Positions 7,981 through 16,478 of a DNA stretch of 64,000 nucleotides are shown here, piece after piece. The notes under the pieces were generated by a model. That model had not been told where the DNA came from. It saw only the letters and a list, made by a program, of their open reading frames with translations, and searched no databases. The stretch covers positions 682,001 through 746,000 of the forward strand of contig JBFWVZ010000001.1 in NCBI GenBank assembly GCA_050246475.1, given 5' to 3'. Each line of letters opens with the position of its first letter. Within the stretch, counting starts at the first letter, position 1. The position numbers were made by a program, and so were the translations under genes. This DNA comes from CADEEL01 sp050246475. Lineage in GTDB: Bacteria > Pseudomonadota > Alphaproteobacteria > Caulobacterales > Aquidulcibacteraceae.

Positions 7981-8859
7981 ATGTCCCCAACGATCCCGCG
8001 CCCGCGCCGCTCCTGCCTCTATACGCCGGGCGCCAACGTCAAGGCGCTCGCGAAATCGCGCGAGCTCAAGGCCGATGTGCTGCTGTTCGATCTGGAAGAC
8101 GCGGTCGCGCCCGAGGCGAAGGCGGAGGCGCGGGCCAATGTGCTCGCGGCGATCGCGGAGGGCGGTTTCGGCGCCAAGGAAGTGATCGTGCGGGTCAATG
8201 CGCTCGCCACGCCTTGGGGCGAGAACGACATCGAGGCGATGGCGGGGGCGAAGCCTTCGGGGCTGCTCGTGCCGAAGATCAATTCGGCGGACGATGTGAT
8301 CGCTGCGGACGAGGCGATGAACGAAGCCGGTCTGGGCAAGGCGACGGCGCTTTGGATCATGATCGAGACGCCGCACGCGATCTTGAACATCAAGGAGATC
8401 GCGGCGGCCGCCAAGCGCACGCGGCTCACCGCGCTCGTCATGGGCACGAACGATCTCGCCAAGGACATGCACGCCAAGCAGACGCCGGCGCGGACGCCCT
8501 TTTTGTTTGCGCTATCGGCGACGGTGACGGCGGCGCGGGCCTTTGGGCTGACGGCGATCGACGGCGTCTACAACGACATTCCGAACACGGAGGGATTTCT
8601 GGAAGTGTGCCGGCATGGGCTCGCGCTCGGGTTCGACGGCAAGACGCTCATCCATCCTTCGCAGGTCGAGCCCTGCAACGACGTGTTCGCCCCCTCTGAC
8701 GATGAGGTCGCGGAGGCACGGGCCGTGATCGAGGCGTTCGGCGCGCCGGAGAATGCAGGCAAGGGTGTGCTGAAAGTGAACGGCAAGATGACCGAGCTGC
8801 TGCATCTCGATCAGGCCAAGCGCACGGTTGCGATCGCGGATGCGATCGCGACCTTATGA
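7981..8859 (+). CDS. CoA-ester lyase (CitE/HpcH family; malyl-CoA lyase or thioesterase-like)
   Basis: This 292-residue TIM-barrel protein starts RRSCLYTPGANVKALAKS. It has the metal-binding FDLEDAVAPEAK motif (about residues 37-48), MIETPHAI and VMGTNDLAKDM. The family cleaves or hydrolyses malyl-CoA, beta-methylmalyl-CoA or citramalyl-CoA. With mch 2.3 kb downstream on the same strand, a role in the ethylmalonyl-CoA or methylaspartate-type C4/C5 pathway is plausible. Lyase and thioesterase members cannot be told apart here. It overlaps the GNAT gene by ATGA. Confidence 0.82.
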   Translation: MSPTIPRPRRSCLYTPGANVKALAKSRELKADVLLFDLEDAVAPEAKAEARANVLAAIAEGGFGAKEVIVRVNALATPWGENDIEAMAGAKPSGLLVPKINSADDVIAADEAMNEAGLGKATALWIMIETPHAILNIKEIAAAAKRTRLTALVMGTNDLAKDMHAKQTPARTPFLFALSATVTAARAFGLTAIDGVYNDIPNTEGFLEVCRHGLALGFDGKTLIHPSQVEPCNDVFAPSDDEVAEARAVIEAFGAPENAGKGVLKVNGKMTELLHLDQAKRTVAIADAIATL

Positions 8860-9395
8860 GCGCGCCGGTTCTCGAAACGGAGCGGCTCATTTTGCGCGGG
8901 CATGTGCGCGACGACTACGACGCTGAGCTCGCGCTCTGGAACGATGCGGGCGTTCGCAGGAATTTGCTGGCCGGCGCGGAAGCGCGGCCCGATGAAGTCT
9001 GGAGCCGATTGCTGCGTTATATGGGCCATTGGGCCGCGATGAATTGGGGCTATTGGGCGATTGTCGAGCGCAAGAGCGGGCGCTTCATCGGCGAGTGCGG
9101 GTTCGCGGATTTCAAGCGGGGCCTGGGCGTCGATCTGCCGGAGGCGGGCTGGGCGATCAGGGACGATGCATCCGGCAAGGGCTATGCGCGTGAGGCGATG
9201 CGCACGGCGCTTGCCTGGGCGGATGAAAGGTTCGGCGCGACGTTCTGCATCATCGCCGCGGACAACGTTCGCTCGATCAAGCTTGCTCAAAAACTCGGCT
9301 TCGAAATCGGCGAACGGATCGCATTCAAGGACGCGGAGACTCTCGTGTGCCGGCGGATGCGCCCGGCGCGTCAGGCGGGCGGAATGGGCGCATAG
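8856..9395 (+). CDS. GNAT N-acetyltransferase (RimJ/RimL type)
   Basis: A 179-residue protein starting with the RimJ/RimL hallmark LETERLILRGHVRDD and containing the acetyl-CoA-binding stretch around GKGYAREAMR (about residues 107-117). It then has IIAADNVRSIKLAQKLGF, the N-x-x-S-x-x-x-x-x-K-x-G-F motif of the family. The substrate is unknown. It is translationally coupled to the CoA-ester lyase. Its last 25 bases overlap the 3' end of the convergent lipoprotein hydrolase. Confidence 0.85.
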   Translation: MSAPVLETERLILRGHVRDDYDAELALWNDAGVRRNLLAGAEARPDEVWSRLLRYMGHWAAMNWGYWAIVERKSGRFIGECGFADFKRGLGVDLPEAGWAIRDDASGKGYAREAMRTALAWADERFGATFCIIAADNVRSIKLAQKLGFEIGERIAFKDAETLVCRRMRPARQAGGMGA

Positions 9396-10528
9396 CGCTC
9401 CACCAAGATATGGCGGAGATCGCGCGCGGCGGCTTCGTGGATGTCGCGCCCGTCGTTCGTCGCCATCAGGAAGACGTAGCCGGTCTGCGGATAGATGCGG
9501 ATATCGGCGAACCAGAAACCGTTGGAGCCATTGTGTGTGAGTTGGAGGAGCGCGCCGTCGCGCACCTGCGCGCCCCAACCCAACGCATAGGGACTGCCTT
9601 CCAGAACCGGCGTGTGCAGGCGTGCGTAGGCCTCGCGGGAAAGAAGCCGGCCCTGGCCTTGCGCGCCGCGCAGCTGATCGTGCGCGAAGCGCGCCCAATC
9701 GGCGAACGGCATGTGCGCGCAGCCGGCGGAGTTGAAGACGGATGGATTATCCGAATCCGGATCGTCCGGCGGAAGCGGGATGAGGGCCTCACCCTCTGGG
9801 CGATGGCCCCAGGGCGCGCGCGGCCCGCTTGGCGCGCCGAAGGCCGCGTGATTCATGCCGAGCGGCGCCCAAACCTCGCGGCGGATGAGATTTTCGAAGG
9901 GCGCGCCGCCCAGGCGGTCGGCGCATGCGCCGGCTAGAATGAAGCCGGTGTTTGAATAACGCCATGCGCTTCCCGGCATCGTTCGCGGCGCAATCGACGT
10001 GAAACGATCGAGGACGCGGAGGCGCCGGCTTGGATCGTCCGATGCGCCGGCGATGAGCGCGTTCACATCCTCAACCTGCTCTTCCTCGCTTTCCCGGAGC
10101 GACGGATTTTCAGGCAGACCCGCGGTGCTGGAGACGAGATGCCAAAGCGCGATGCGACGCGCATCGGGGTGCATGGCGTGCGCGCGCTCGGGGAAGATAT
10201 CGGGAAGCGTGGTCTCCCACGCGGCGGCGCCGGCTTGGATGAGGCGGGCCAGCAGCGTCGCGGTTTGCGCCTTGAAGCAGGAGCCGATGTGCCAGAGATC
10301 GCGCGTCGTGACGGGCGTGGGGCGGCCCAAAACGCGCGCGCCTTGCGCGGTCTCAGCGAGCGTCGCGCCGTTCAGCGAGACATAGGCGGCGAGCGAAACG
10401 AGGCCAAAGCGGGCGCGGACGCCGGCGACCGCGGCTTCGAGCGAGGCCTGATCCCCGCTGGCGCGCGGGGGCGAAGCACAGCCGGAGAGCAAGAGGCCCG
10501 CCGCGAACGTTCTGCGATCGATCAGCAT
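9371..10528 (-). CDS. Lipoprotein serine hydrolase, class C beta-lactamase family
   Basis: Residues 1-17 are a lipoprotein-type signal (RRTFAAGLLLSGC, lipidated Cys17) with a twin-arginine flavour. The catalytic Ser-x-x-Lys is Ser83-Cys-Phe-Lys86 (HIGSCFKAQ) and the Tyr-Ser-Asn motif is at 191-193 (WRYSNTGF). It is likely a periplasmic esterase or peptidase of 385 residues. It is divergent from a PadR regulator across a perfect TATTAC-N5-GTAATA dyad, so PadR probably controls it. Confidence 0.85.
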   Translation of the reverse strand: MLIDRRTFAAGLLLSGCASPPRASGDQASLEAAVAGVRARFGLVSLAAYVSLNGATLAETAQGARVLGRPTPVTTRDLWHIGSCFKAQTATLLARLIQAGAAAWETTLPDIFPERAHAMHPDARRIALWHLVSSTAGLPENPSLRESEEEQVEDVNALIAGASDDPSRRLRVLDRFTSIAPRTMPGSAWRYSNTGFILAGACADRLGGAPFENLIRREVWAPLGMNHAAFGAPSGPRAPWGHRPEGEALIPLPPDDPDSDNPSVFNSAGCAHMPFADWARFAHDQLRGAQGQGRLLSREAYARLHTPVLEGSPYALGWGAQVRDGALLQLTHNGSNGFWFADIRIYPQTGYVFLMATNDGRDIHEAAARDLRHILVERYAPIPPA

Positions 10529-10550
10529 GGATTAAGTCTCCATGCCGCAG

Positions 10551-10567
10551 TATTACTAATCGTAATA
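10551..10567. promoter_or_regulatory. Probable PadR operator (TATTAC-N5-GTAATA)
   Basis: A perfect 6-bp inverted repeat with a 5-base spacer, strikingly AT-rich in this GC-rich setting. It lies between the divergent hydrolase (start 10528) and padR-like gene. Its position is right for controlling both promoters. Confidence 0.6.
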
Positions 10568-10583
10568 AATGGAGTCCAGGGCG

Positions 10584-11126
10584 ATGCGACGAAAGCGGGC
10601 GCGGGGGGCGACAGATCTTGAAGGCGCGGCGCTTGGATTTCTCGCGCGAGCGGGGACGTGCACGCCCTATGCCGTCAAGGCGGCGTTCGCGGCTTCGCCG
10701 ACGGAGTTCTGGTCGGCCAGTGCGGGCGCGATCTATCCGCTCATGGAGCGGCTGGCGGCGAGGGGGCTCATCAGCGTCTCGCGCGACAAGCAAGATGGGC
10801 GCGCGCGGCGGACGATCAAGATCACGCAAAAAGGGCGAAGAGCGTTCGAGACCTGGCTGTTCGATTCAAAACGCGCGCTCGATGCCGGGTTCGATCCGTT
10901 GCGGACGCGGCTCCTGTTCAGCGATCTGATGAGTGCTGCGCAGAAGCGCGCGTTTCTCACGGCTGCGCTCGAGGGGCTTGAGACAGATTCGGGACCCGCG
11001 CCGGAGATGGCGCACACGCTTGCCTTGCGTTCGGCGTGGCGCAAGGCAAGGCGGCGCGCCTTGACGGAGTTCGCGGAGGCTCAAGGCTGGCGCGCCAAAA
11101 CAACACGGCGACCGGGGAAGCGTTAG
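10584..11126 (+). CDS. PadR-family transcriptional regulator
   Basis: The N-terminal winged helix shows the PadR pattern LGFLARAGTCTPYAVKAAF, then SASAGAIYPLMERLAARGLI and the wing (DGRARRTIKITQKGRRAF). The rest is a helical dimerisation region. An in-frame ATG at 10569 would abut the operator with no room for an SD; the ATG at 10584 has GGAG nine bases upstream and is preferred (180 residues). PadR proteins repress in response to small ligands, often their own gene and a neighbour. Here the neighbour is the divergent lipoprotein hydrolase. Confidence 0.85.
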   Translation: MRRKRARGATDLEGAALGFLARAGTCTPYAVKAAFAASPTEFWSASAGAIYPLMERLAARGLISVSRDKQDGRARRTIKITQKGRRAFETWLFDSKRALDAGFDPLRTRLLFSDLMSAAQKRAFLTAALEGLETDSGPAPEMAHTLALRSAWRKARRRALTEFAEAQGWRAKTTRRPGKR

Positions 11127-11159
11127 GCGCTATGCGGCTTCGATCGAGGAGCGCGTGCG

Positions 11160-12206
11160 ATGAAATCCAATCCCGGCAATTTCTTCGAGGATTTCCGCCT
11201 CGGGCAGATCATCCGCCATGCGACGCCGCGCACGATCACGGACGGCGAAGGCGCGCTCTACACCGCGCTGACGGGTTCTCGGTACGCGCTCTTTTCCTCC
11301 GATGAATTCGCGAATGCGTGCGGGATGGGGCGCGCGCCGATCGATCCGCTGATCGTGTTTCACATCGTGTTCGGCAAGAGCGTGCCGGACATTTCGTTGA
11401 ACGCCGTCGCCAATCTTGGGTACGCGGAGGGGCGGTTTTTGAAGCCCGTGTTCGCGGGCGATACGCTTTCTTCCGTCAGCGAAGTCATCGGGCTCAAGCA
11501 GAATTCCAACGGGAAGACCGGCGTCGTTCATGTGCGCACGCGCGGGATCAACCAGCTGAACGAAACGGTGCTTGAGTATGTGCGCTGGGTGATGGTCAAC
11601 AAGCGCGACTCTGGCGCGCCCGCGCCGGAGGAGGCGGCGCCTTCGCTGGCGGCTTCGGTTTCGGCGTCCGGTCTCGTGCTGCCGGAGGGCCTGGCGTTTC
11701 CGCACGATTACGATTGGGAATTGGCGGGATCGCGGCATGCGTACGAGGATTATGAGGTTGGCGAGAAGATCGATCACGTCGATGGGATGACGGTCGAAGA
11801 AGCCGAGCATCAGATCGCGACGCGGCTTTATCAAAACACGGCCAAGGTCCATTTCGACGCTGCGGCGCAGAAAGCGAGCCGGTTCGGCAAACGGCTCATC
11901 TATGGCGGCGTGGCGATCTCGATCGCGCGCTCGCTGGCGTTCAACGGCTTGGCGAACGCGGCGTGCATTCTGGCGATCAATGCGGGCCGGCACGCCAATC
12001 CGCTGTTCGCGGGCGATACGGTCTATGCGTGGAGCGAAGTGCTGGAGAAGGCCGATCTCGGCGCGGCGGGAGCGCTGCGCTTGAGGCTCGTGGCGGTGAA
12101 GGATCGTCCGGCTACGGACTTTCCGTTGATGAAGGCGGACGGGACGTATGAAGCGGACGTGCTGCTCGATTTGGATTATTGGGCGGCGATTCCGAAACGG
12201 GGGTAG
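11160..12206 (+). CDS. mch: Mesaconyl-CoA hydratase (double hot-dog MaoC family)
   Basis: This 348-residue protein has two MaoC-like hot-dog halves. The first begins FFEDFRLGQIIRHATPRTIT and contains GRAPIDPLIVFHIVFGKSV; the second begins YEDYEVGEKIDHVDGMTVEEAEHQ. Length and layout match 2-methylfumaryl-CoA hydratase, which interconverts mesaconyl-CoA and beta-methylmalyl-CoA in the ethylmalonyl-CoA pathway. The CoA-ester lyase at 7981 could supply the next step. No ccr, ecm or mcd homologue is in the window, so the pathway assignment is inference. Confidence 0.8.
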   Translation: MKSNPGNFFEDFRLGQIIRHATPRTITDGEGALYTALTGSRYALFSSDEFANACGMGRAPIDPLIVFHIVFGKSVPDISLNAVANLGYAEGRFLKPVFAGDTLSSVSEVIGLKQNSNGKTGVVHVRTRGINQLNETVLEYVRWVMVNKRDSGAPAPEEAAPSLAASVSASGLVLPEGLAFPHDYDWELAGSRHAYEDYEVGEKIDHVDGMTVEEAEHQIATRLYQNTAKVHFDAAAQKASRFGKRLIYGGVAISIARSLAFNGLANAACILAINAGRHANPLFAGDTVYAWSEVLEKADLGAAGALRLRLVAVKDRPATDFPLMKADGTYEADVLLDLDYWAAIPKRG

Positions 12207-12295
12207 GGAATAGGGAATAGGGTCTCGTTCCCCGAAAGATGCGCAGCAGCGATCCGGGGTCCATGTTTCAAATTGTGCGCGTGACTTTTTCGCTC

Positions 12296-12352
12296 GGCTC
12301 TCGCGAAAGCGAGAGCCCAGAGGGCGACTGGACCCTCGCCTTCGCGAGGGTC
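12296..12352. repeat. Two adjacent perfect hairpins in a convergent intergenic gap
   Basis: GGCTCTCGC-GAAA-GCGAGAGCC (12296-12317) and GACCCTCGC-CTTC-GCGAGGGTC (12331-12352) are both perfect 9-bp stems with tetraloops, one of GNRA type. They lie between mch and the convergent hypothetical gene. No T-run follows on either strand. They could end transcription from both sides or belong to a dispersed intergenic element. Confidence 0.6.
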
Positions 12353-12363
12353 GAGCGGAGAGG

Positions 12364-13038
12364 CTAGCTTGAGTCATCGCGCGGCGGCGGTTGTGCTTCG
12401 CCAAGCGGCGTCTGCGGGTCTTCGTCGGCGTTTCGCTTGAAGAGCTTGCGCACGTAATCGTGCAGCTCGCGCCAGAGATCGCGGAGCGGGATGTCGGCTA
12501 TCGGTTCGGGCGGCTCTTCCTCGATGGGAAGCGGAACCTCGTCCGGCCGCGCTTGAAGCCGGCGCGCGAGGCGCTTGGCATAGCGCTCGGGGTTTTCGAT
12601 CACGCGCGCGACGCCTTCGAGACGCTCGGCGATTCCCTTGCTCGCGACGACCACGCGCGCCCAGCGGCGCGGCGTTTTTGGCGGCTTCTCGGCTTCGTCC
12701 GTAGCCGGCGCTTTCGCTTTGCGCCGCATCGCCCAGTTAAAGCGCGGGATGAAATCGGGCCGTACGCTGGTGCGCTTCGCATACGCGCGCCGCGTGATGG
12801 GCTCGACGTGCATCGCCTTCGCCATCGTCAGCAGCAGCAAGCGCACGATCGCTTCGAGTGGGCGGAGCCAGCGCAGCAGCTGCGCGCGGAAGAGCGGCGT
12901 GATCGCCTGGCGTTCGATGAGCTCCGCGGGATCGATCGTGTAGCGGAGGTAGGTGGAGAGAATGATGCGCGCCTCCTCCCAGGCTTCTGCCAGGAGGGAG
13001 GCGGGTGGTTCTAACGGGGTTCCTTGCGCGCGAGACAT
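12364..13038 (-). CDS. Hypothetical protein, basic, with acidic Pro-rich tail
   Basis: I do not recognise this 224-residue protein. It has a helical N-terminal half (LLAEAWEEARIILSTYLRYT, then RAQLLRWLRPLEAIVRLLLL) that may touch the membrane. A strongly basic Lys/Arg-rich middle follows, with an end rich in Glu and Pro (PIEEEPPEP, GEAQPPPRDD). It stands alone on the minus strand with mosaic repeats on both sides. The codon pattern is like its neighbours, so it is probably a real lineage-specific gene. Confidence 0.6.
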   Translation of the reverse strand: MSRAQGTPLEPPASLLAEAWEEARIILSTYLRYTIDPAELIERQAITPLFRAQLLRWLRPLEAIVRLLLLTMAKAMHVEPITRRAYAKRTSVRPDFIPRFNWAMRRKAKAPATDEAEKPPKTPRRWARVVVASKGIAERLEGVARVIENPERYAKRLARRLQARPDEVPLPIEEEPPEPIADIPLRDLWRELHDYVRKLFKRNADEDPQTPLGEAQPPPRDDSS

Positions 13039-13165
13039 GAGCGCCGAGTATCGCTCAAGCTGAACCCTGCCGGATTGCGGAGCGCGAATTTTTCTCTGCA
13101 GGCCAACAAAATCGCGGCGTTCAGCGATTGGGATGAGGGGATAGAGGCGACTCGCATCCCCGTTC

Positions 13166-13289
13166 CCTTCTCCCCCGCGAGGGGGAGAAGGTGTCCGCGC
13201 AGCGGACGGATGAGGGGGTGCGCATCAAACTGCGGACCCCACCCTCATCCGGCCTCCGGCTACCTTCTCCCGCCCATGGCGGGAGAAGG
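13166..13289. repeat. Intergenic mosaic element with nested hairpins
   Basis: The ends are perfect hairpins: CCTTCTCCCCC-GCGA-GGGGGAGAAGG (13166-13191) and CCTTCTCCCGCC-CAT-GGCGGGAGAAGG (13263-13289). Between them GTCCGCGCAGCGGAC forms a small stem, and GATGAGGG...CCCTCATC pairs across the centre, so the whole 124 bases is a large inverted repeat. This matches RIME-like intergenic elements widespread in alphaproteobacteria. The right hairpin lies two bases past the RDD gene stop and may serve as its terminator. Confidence 0.8.
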
Positions 13290-13291
13290 AA

Positions 13292-14176
13292 TTATACTGG
13301 GCGCCCGTCGTCGTACTTATTCTTTCGCCGCCGCCCGAACAGCAGCCCCGCTTCGAGCCGTTGGCGCAGCGCGCGATAGTAGGCGTTGAGGAAGACGGCG
13401 TCGGTTTCGCCGGCGTGGCCGTTCCAGCCGATCTTACCGCGAATGCGCTCCGCCACCGCCGCGAGCGTCGCGGGATCGCCGCGCCGCAGCACGTTTTCGA
13501 GCACGGTAAGTTCATGTTCGCCGTAATAGCTGAGCTGCGCCTGCGAGAATTCGTACCCGTCGCTCTGGCGCGCGTGCTCGCTCAAATCGGCGAGCAGAAC
13601 GGGTTTCGGATTCTTGATGACCCACGTGCCCGCGATGAGATCGCCCGCTCGCAGACGGTCCCGGTTGAAGAGCGGGAAGAAGACGAAGGCGCTCGTCCAG
13701 ACGATGCCGGCGAGCGCCGTCAGCGCATCGACGCTTTGCGGGTTGGAAAGAAGGAAAGTGAGCGGCAGAAACACTTCAAGCTCGCGCATCGCGTTGCGCG
13801 CGAACACCATATCGGTGGTGAGGCGTCCGCCGTCGCGCGCGGCGACGCGGAGGCGGAAGAGGCGCTTGCCGGGCGTCGCCGCCGCGGGGCCCATCTCGAA
13901 CGCCATGAAATAGAAGCCGCGCAGCACGAAAAAGCCGAGCAGCATGAAGGAGGCCGCGAATTCGGCGCCCGCGCCGCCGCTTGCGCCGATGACGGCGACG
14001 CCGGTGAGGAGGAGCGCGATGAGCGCCGCGACGATGATCAGCGCATCGATGAAGAAGGCGGCCGCGCGCTCGCCGGCGTCGCCGATCCTGAGGGTGAGGG
14101 GCGTGCCTTCCGGCGTGACGAGCTGGCGCGTGCGGCGCGCCGCGTCGCGTTCGAGGGCGTCGAGCCCCGCGCTCAT
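13292..14176 (-). CDS. RDD-family membrane protein
   Basis: This 294-residue protein has the RDD pattern: GDAGERAAAFFIDALIIVAAL in helix 1 (charged Arg and Asp in the membrane), a second helix FMLLGFFVLRGFYFMAFE, then ATPGKRLFRLRVAARDG. A final DRLRAGDLIAGTWVI segment precedes a soluble C-terminal tail of about 110 residues. RDD proteins are usually assumed to be small transporters or scaffolds. It is the last gene of the MoxR/DUF58 operon and overlaps spoIIM by four bases. Confidence 0.85.
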   Translation of the reverse strand: MSAGLDALERDAARRTRQLVTPEGTPLTLRIGDAGERAAAFFIDALIIVAALIALLLTGVAVIGASGGAGAEFAASFMLLGFFVLRGFYFMAFEMGPAAATPGKRLFRLRVAARDGGRLTTDMVFARNAMRELEVFLPLTFLLSNPQSVDALTALAGIVWTSAFVFFPLFNRDRLRAGDLIAGTWVIKNPKPVLLADLSEHARQSDGYEFSQAQLSYYGEHELTVLENVLRRGDPATLAAVAERIRGKIGWNGHAGETDAVFLNAYYRALRQRLEAGLLFGRRRKNKYDDGRPV

Positions 14177-15168
14177 CGCGTGCGCCCCCAGATCGGCGCG
14201 TAGAAATAGCCGAACCAGAAGACGCCGGTCATCACGGCGATCGCATAGCGGACGGCGTCGGCATTGATGGCCTGGCGGCCCACGCCTTCAAGCACGCCCG
14301 CCACGAAAAGCATGACGATCACGCCTCCCATGACGGCCGCGGCTATGCGCCCCGCCGCCGCCGCCGCATCGATGCGCGTCATCGCGCCGGGAAAGGCGAG
14401 CGCGAAGCCGATCTTGAAGCCCGCGGCGCCGGCCAGAACGATGGCGAAAAGCTCGGTGACGCCGTGAATCATCAGCCAGCCGATCAATTCGAACGCGAGC
14501 CCGTGCGAGGCGTAGAGCGCGATGAAGGCGCCCAGCATGAGGCCGGTATAGACAAGCAGCATGGCCGTGGGCGCGCCGAACGCGAAGCCGAGCGCGAAGG
14601 CAAAGAGCGCCACGCGCGCATTGTGCGTGAAGAGGAAGGTCGCGAACACCGAAAGCCCGGCGCGGCTGCCTTCCTCGGTGTAAAGCGTCGCGCGCAGCGC
14701 CTCACGCGTGGCGGCGGGCGTGCGCCCCTGCAGGAGATCGCCCGGCACGAACGAATAATACCAATCGGAATCGACGTTCACGAGCAGATAGGCCGCGATC
14801 GCGCCTCCGATCAGCAGCAGCGCCGCGATGAGCGTCTCGCGCCAGAGCGCCTGCACCGCCCGCGGCCAGCCGCCGGAGAAGAAGCCGCGCAAACGCTCCC
14901 ACAAAGTGGAGCGCGCGCCATAAACGAAAAAGTACGCGCGCGAGGAAAGCGCTTCCAGATAATCGATGAGCGCGCGATCGAGCGATGTGGCGCGCGCGAC
15001 CGCGAGCGAGGAGAGCGTCGCGCGGTAAAGCCGGGGGATGGCGACCATATCCTCGATGGTGAGGTTGCGCCGCGCGCCCTCCGCGCGCCGGAGCAGCACT
15101 TCGAGGCGGCGCCAATCGGCTTCTCGCTCTTGGCGGAAGCGGCGGCTGCGGAGGTCCATCTCGCTCAT
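14173..15168 (-). CDS. Stage II sporulation protein M (SpoIIM)-like membrane protein
   Basis: A 331-residue protein with a cytoplasmic N-terminal helical region (ADWRRLEVLLRRAEGARRNL) followed by about six membrane helices. FLFTHNARVALFAFALGFAFG is the typical DUF95/SpoIIM core. The name is historical; non-spore-formers carry it inside MoxR-DUF58 operons. It overlaps both neighbours (1 base with DUF58, 4 with RDD), so a shared membrane complex is likely. Confidence 0.85.
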   Translation of the reverse strand: MSEMDLRSRRFRQEREADWRRLEVLLRRAEGARRNLTIEDMVAIPRLYRATLSSLAVARATSLDRALIDYLEALSSRAYFFVYGARSTLWERLRGFFSGGWPRAVQALWRETLIAALLLIGGAIAAYLLVNVDSDWYYSFVPGDLLQGRTPAATREALRATLYTEEGSRAGLSVFATFLFTHNARVALFAFALGFAFGAPTAMLLVYTGLMLGAFIALYASHGLAFELIGWLMIHGVTELFAIVLAGAAGFKIGFALAFPGAMTRIDAAAAAGRIAAAVMGGVIVMLFVAGVLEGVGRQAINADAVRYAIAVMTGVFWFGYFYAPIWGRTR

Positions 15169-16478
15169 CAGAGAATGTCGCGCCGTTTGATGTCGAGATA
15201 GGAATTGATGAGCGCGGGGCCTATGCGCTCGAGCGGCGCATCCAGCACCTGGACGCCAAGGCGCTGCAAGCGGGAGATGACGAGATCGCGCTCCTTCAAC
15301 AGCGTGTGCGCGATCACGGCGCGCGAAACGTCCTCGGGAACTTCCGGCGCTCGTTCGCGCATGCCTTCAAGATCGACGTCCTTGAACGTCACGAAGAGAA
15401 CGTGATGGCGCTTGAGCAGGCGCCCGACATTCTCGATCATCAGCTCCGCGCTTGTCGTGTCCACGAAGTCCGTGAAGATGACGACGAGGGAGCGGCGCTT
15501 CAAATCCCGCGCGAGCTCCGTGAGCGCGAGCGTGAAATTGGTCTCTTCCGTGCTGTAATCGATCGAGGCCGTGAGCCGCTGCAACACGCGGAAAGCGGGC
15601 GCGCCCGCGACCGTCGGCGTCGTCAAGCGCGGGCGCGAATCGAATGCGAAGAGCCCGACGCGATCGCCCATGCGCAAGCTCACATAGGTGAGCATGAGCG
15701 CCGCGTTGAGCGCGCGGTCGATCCGCGCCATGCCGCCGAGCGGCTCGCACATGAGGCGCCCGCTATCGATCGCGAACATGATGTGGTGGTTGCGCTCGGC
15801 TTGGTATTCCTTGGCGAGGAGCTTGCGGTGCTTTGCGGAGCGCTTCCAATCGATGGAGCGGCGATCCATGCCCGGCATGTATTCGGTGAGCGCGTCGAAC
15901 TCGGTGCCGTCGCTGCGCTCGGTCTGCGGCTTCATGCCGTGGATGGCGGTGCGTGAGAAAAGGCGCAGCGCTTCGTCCTTGACCGCGTCGGTGTCGGGCA
16001 CGACCGCGATCGTGTGGTCGAGCTTTTCCTTGCGCTGCTTCCAGAGGAGCCCAAGCGGCCCTTGCCAGCGAAGCCAGAGCGTTTCGAGCTTCGCCGCGCC
16101 GCGCCGCACTGTCGTTGCTTCAAACGCCGCGCGCGCCCCGTTCTGCTGCACGCTCGCTTGCGCGCGCGCGGGCGAGAGCGCGATGAGCGGGCTTGCTTCA
16201 AGCGCGGTCTCCAATCGTTGAGGCGCGCCGCGCGCGAAGCGCACCGAGGCGTCGAGCCAGCGCCGCGTGCCGGCGCCAAGCATCGGCGGCGCTTCAACAA
16301 CGCCCGATGCATCGCGCGCGCTCGCGCCGAAAACTGAATCGGCAAAGACGAGGATGGCGACGAACGCGATCCACGCCGGCCCCACCCACCAGAAGGCGGG
16401 CGCCGCGATCCCCACGGCGACCGCGATCGGCGCGCCGATAAGCGTGAGGAGAACGGCGCGGGCAGTCGGGTAGATCAA
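15168..16478 (-). CDS. DUF58 domain protein with VWA-like fold
   Basis: A 436-residue protein: two hydrophobic helices at about 6-45, then a beta-rich region, then the DUF58 signature around residues 205-245. That signature includes FDALTEYMPGMDRRSIDWKR and AKEYQAERNHHIMFAIDSGR, a degenerate MIDAS start (DSGR in place of DxSxS). DUF58 proteins act with MoxR AAA+ ATPases, probably as substrates or adaptors. The start is a TTG at 16478 overlapping the moxR stop (TTGA). Confidence 0.85.
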   Translation of the reverse strand: MIYPTARAVLLTLIGAPIAVAVGIAAPAFWWVGPAWIAFVAILVFADSVFGASARDASGVVEAPPMLGAGTRRWLDASVRFARGAPQRLETALEASPLIALSPARAQASVQQNGARAAFEATTVRRGAAKLETLWLRWQGPLGLLWKQRKEKLDHTIAVVPDTDAVKDEALRLFSRTAIHGMKPQTERSDGTEFDALTEYMPGMDRRSIDWKRSAKHRKLLAKEYQAERNHHIMFAIDSGRLMCEPLGGMARIDRALNAALMLTYVSLRMGDRVGLFAFDSRPRLTTPTVAGAPAFRVLQRLTASIDYSTEETNFTLALTELARDLKRRSLVVIFTDFVDTTSAELMIENVGRLLKRHHVLFVTFKDVDLEGMRERAPEVPEDVSRAVIAHTLLKERDLVISRLQRLGVQVLDAPLERIGPALINSYLDIKRRDIL

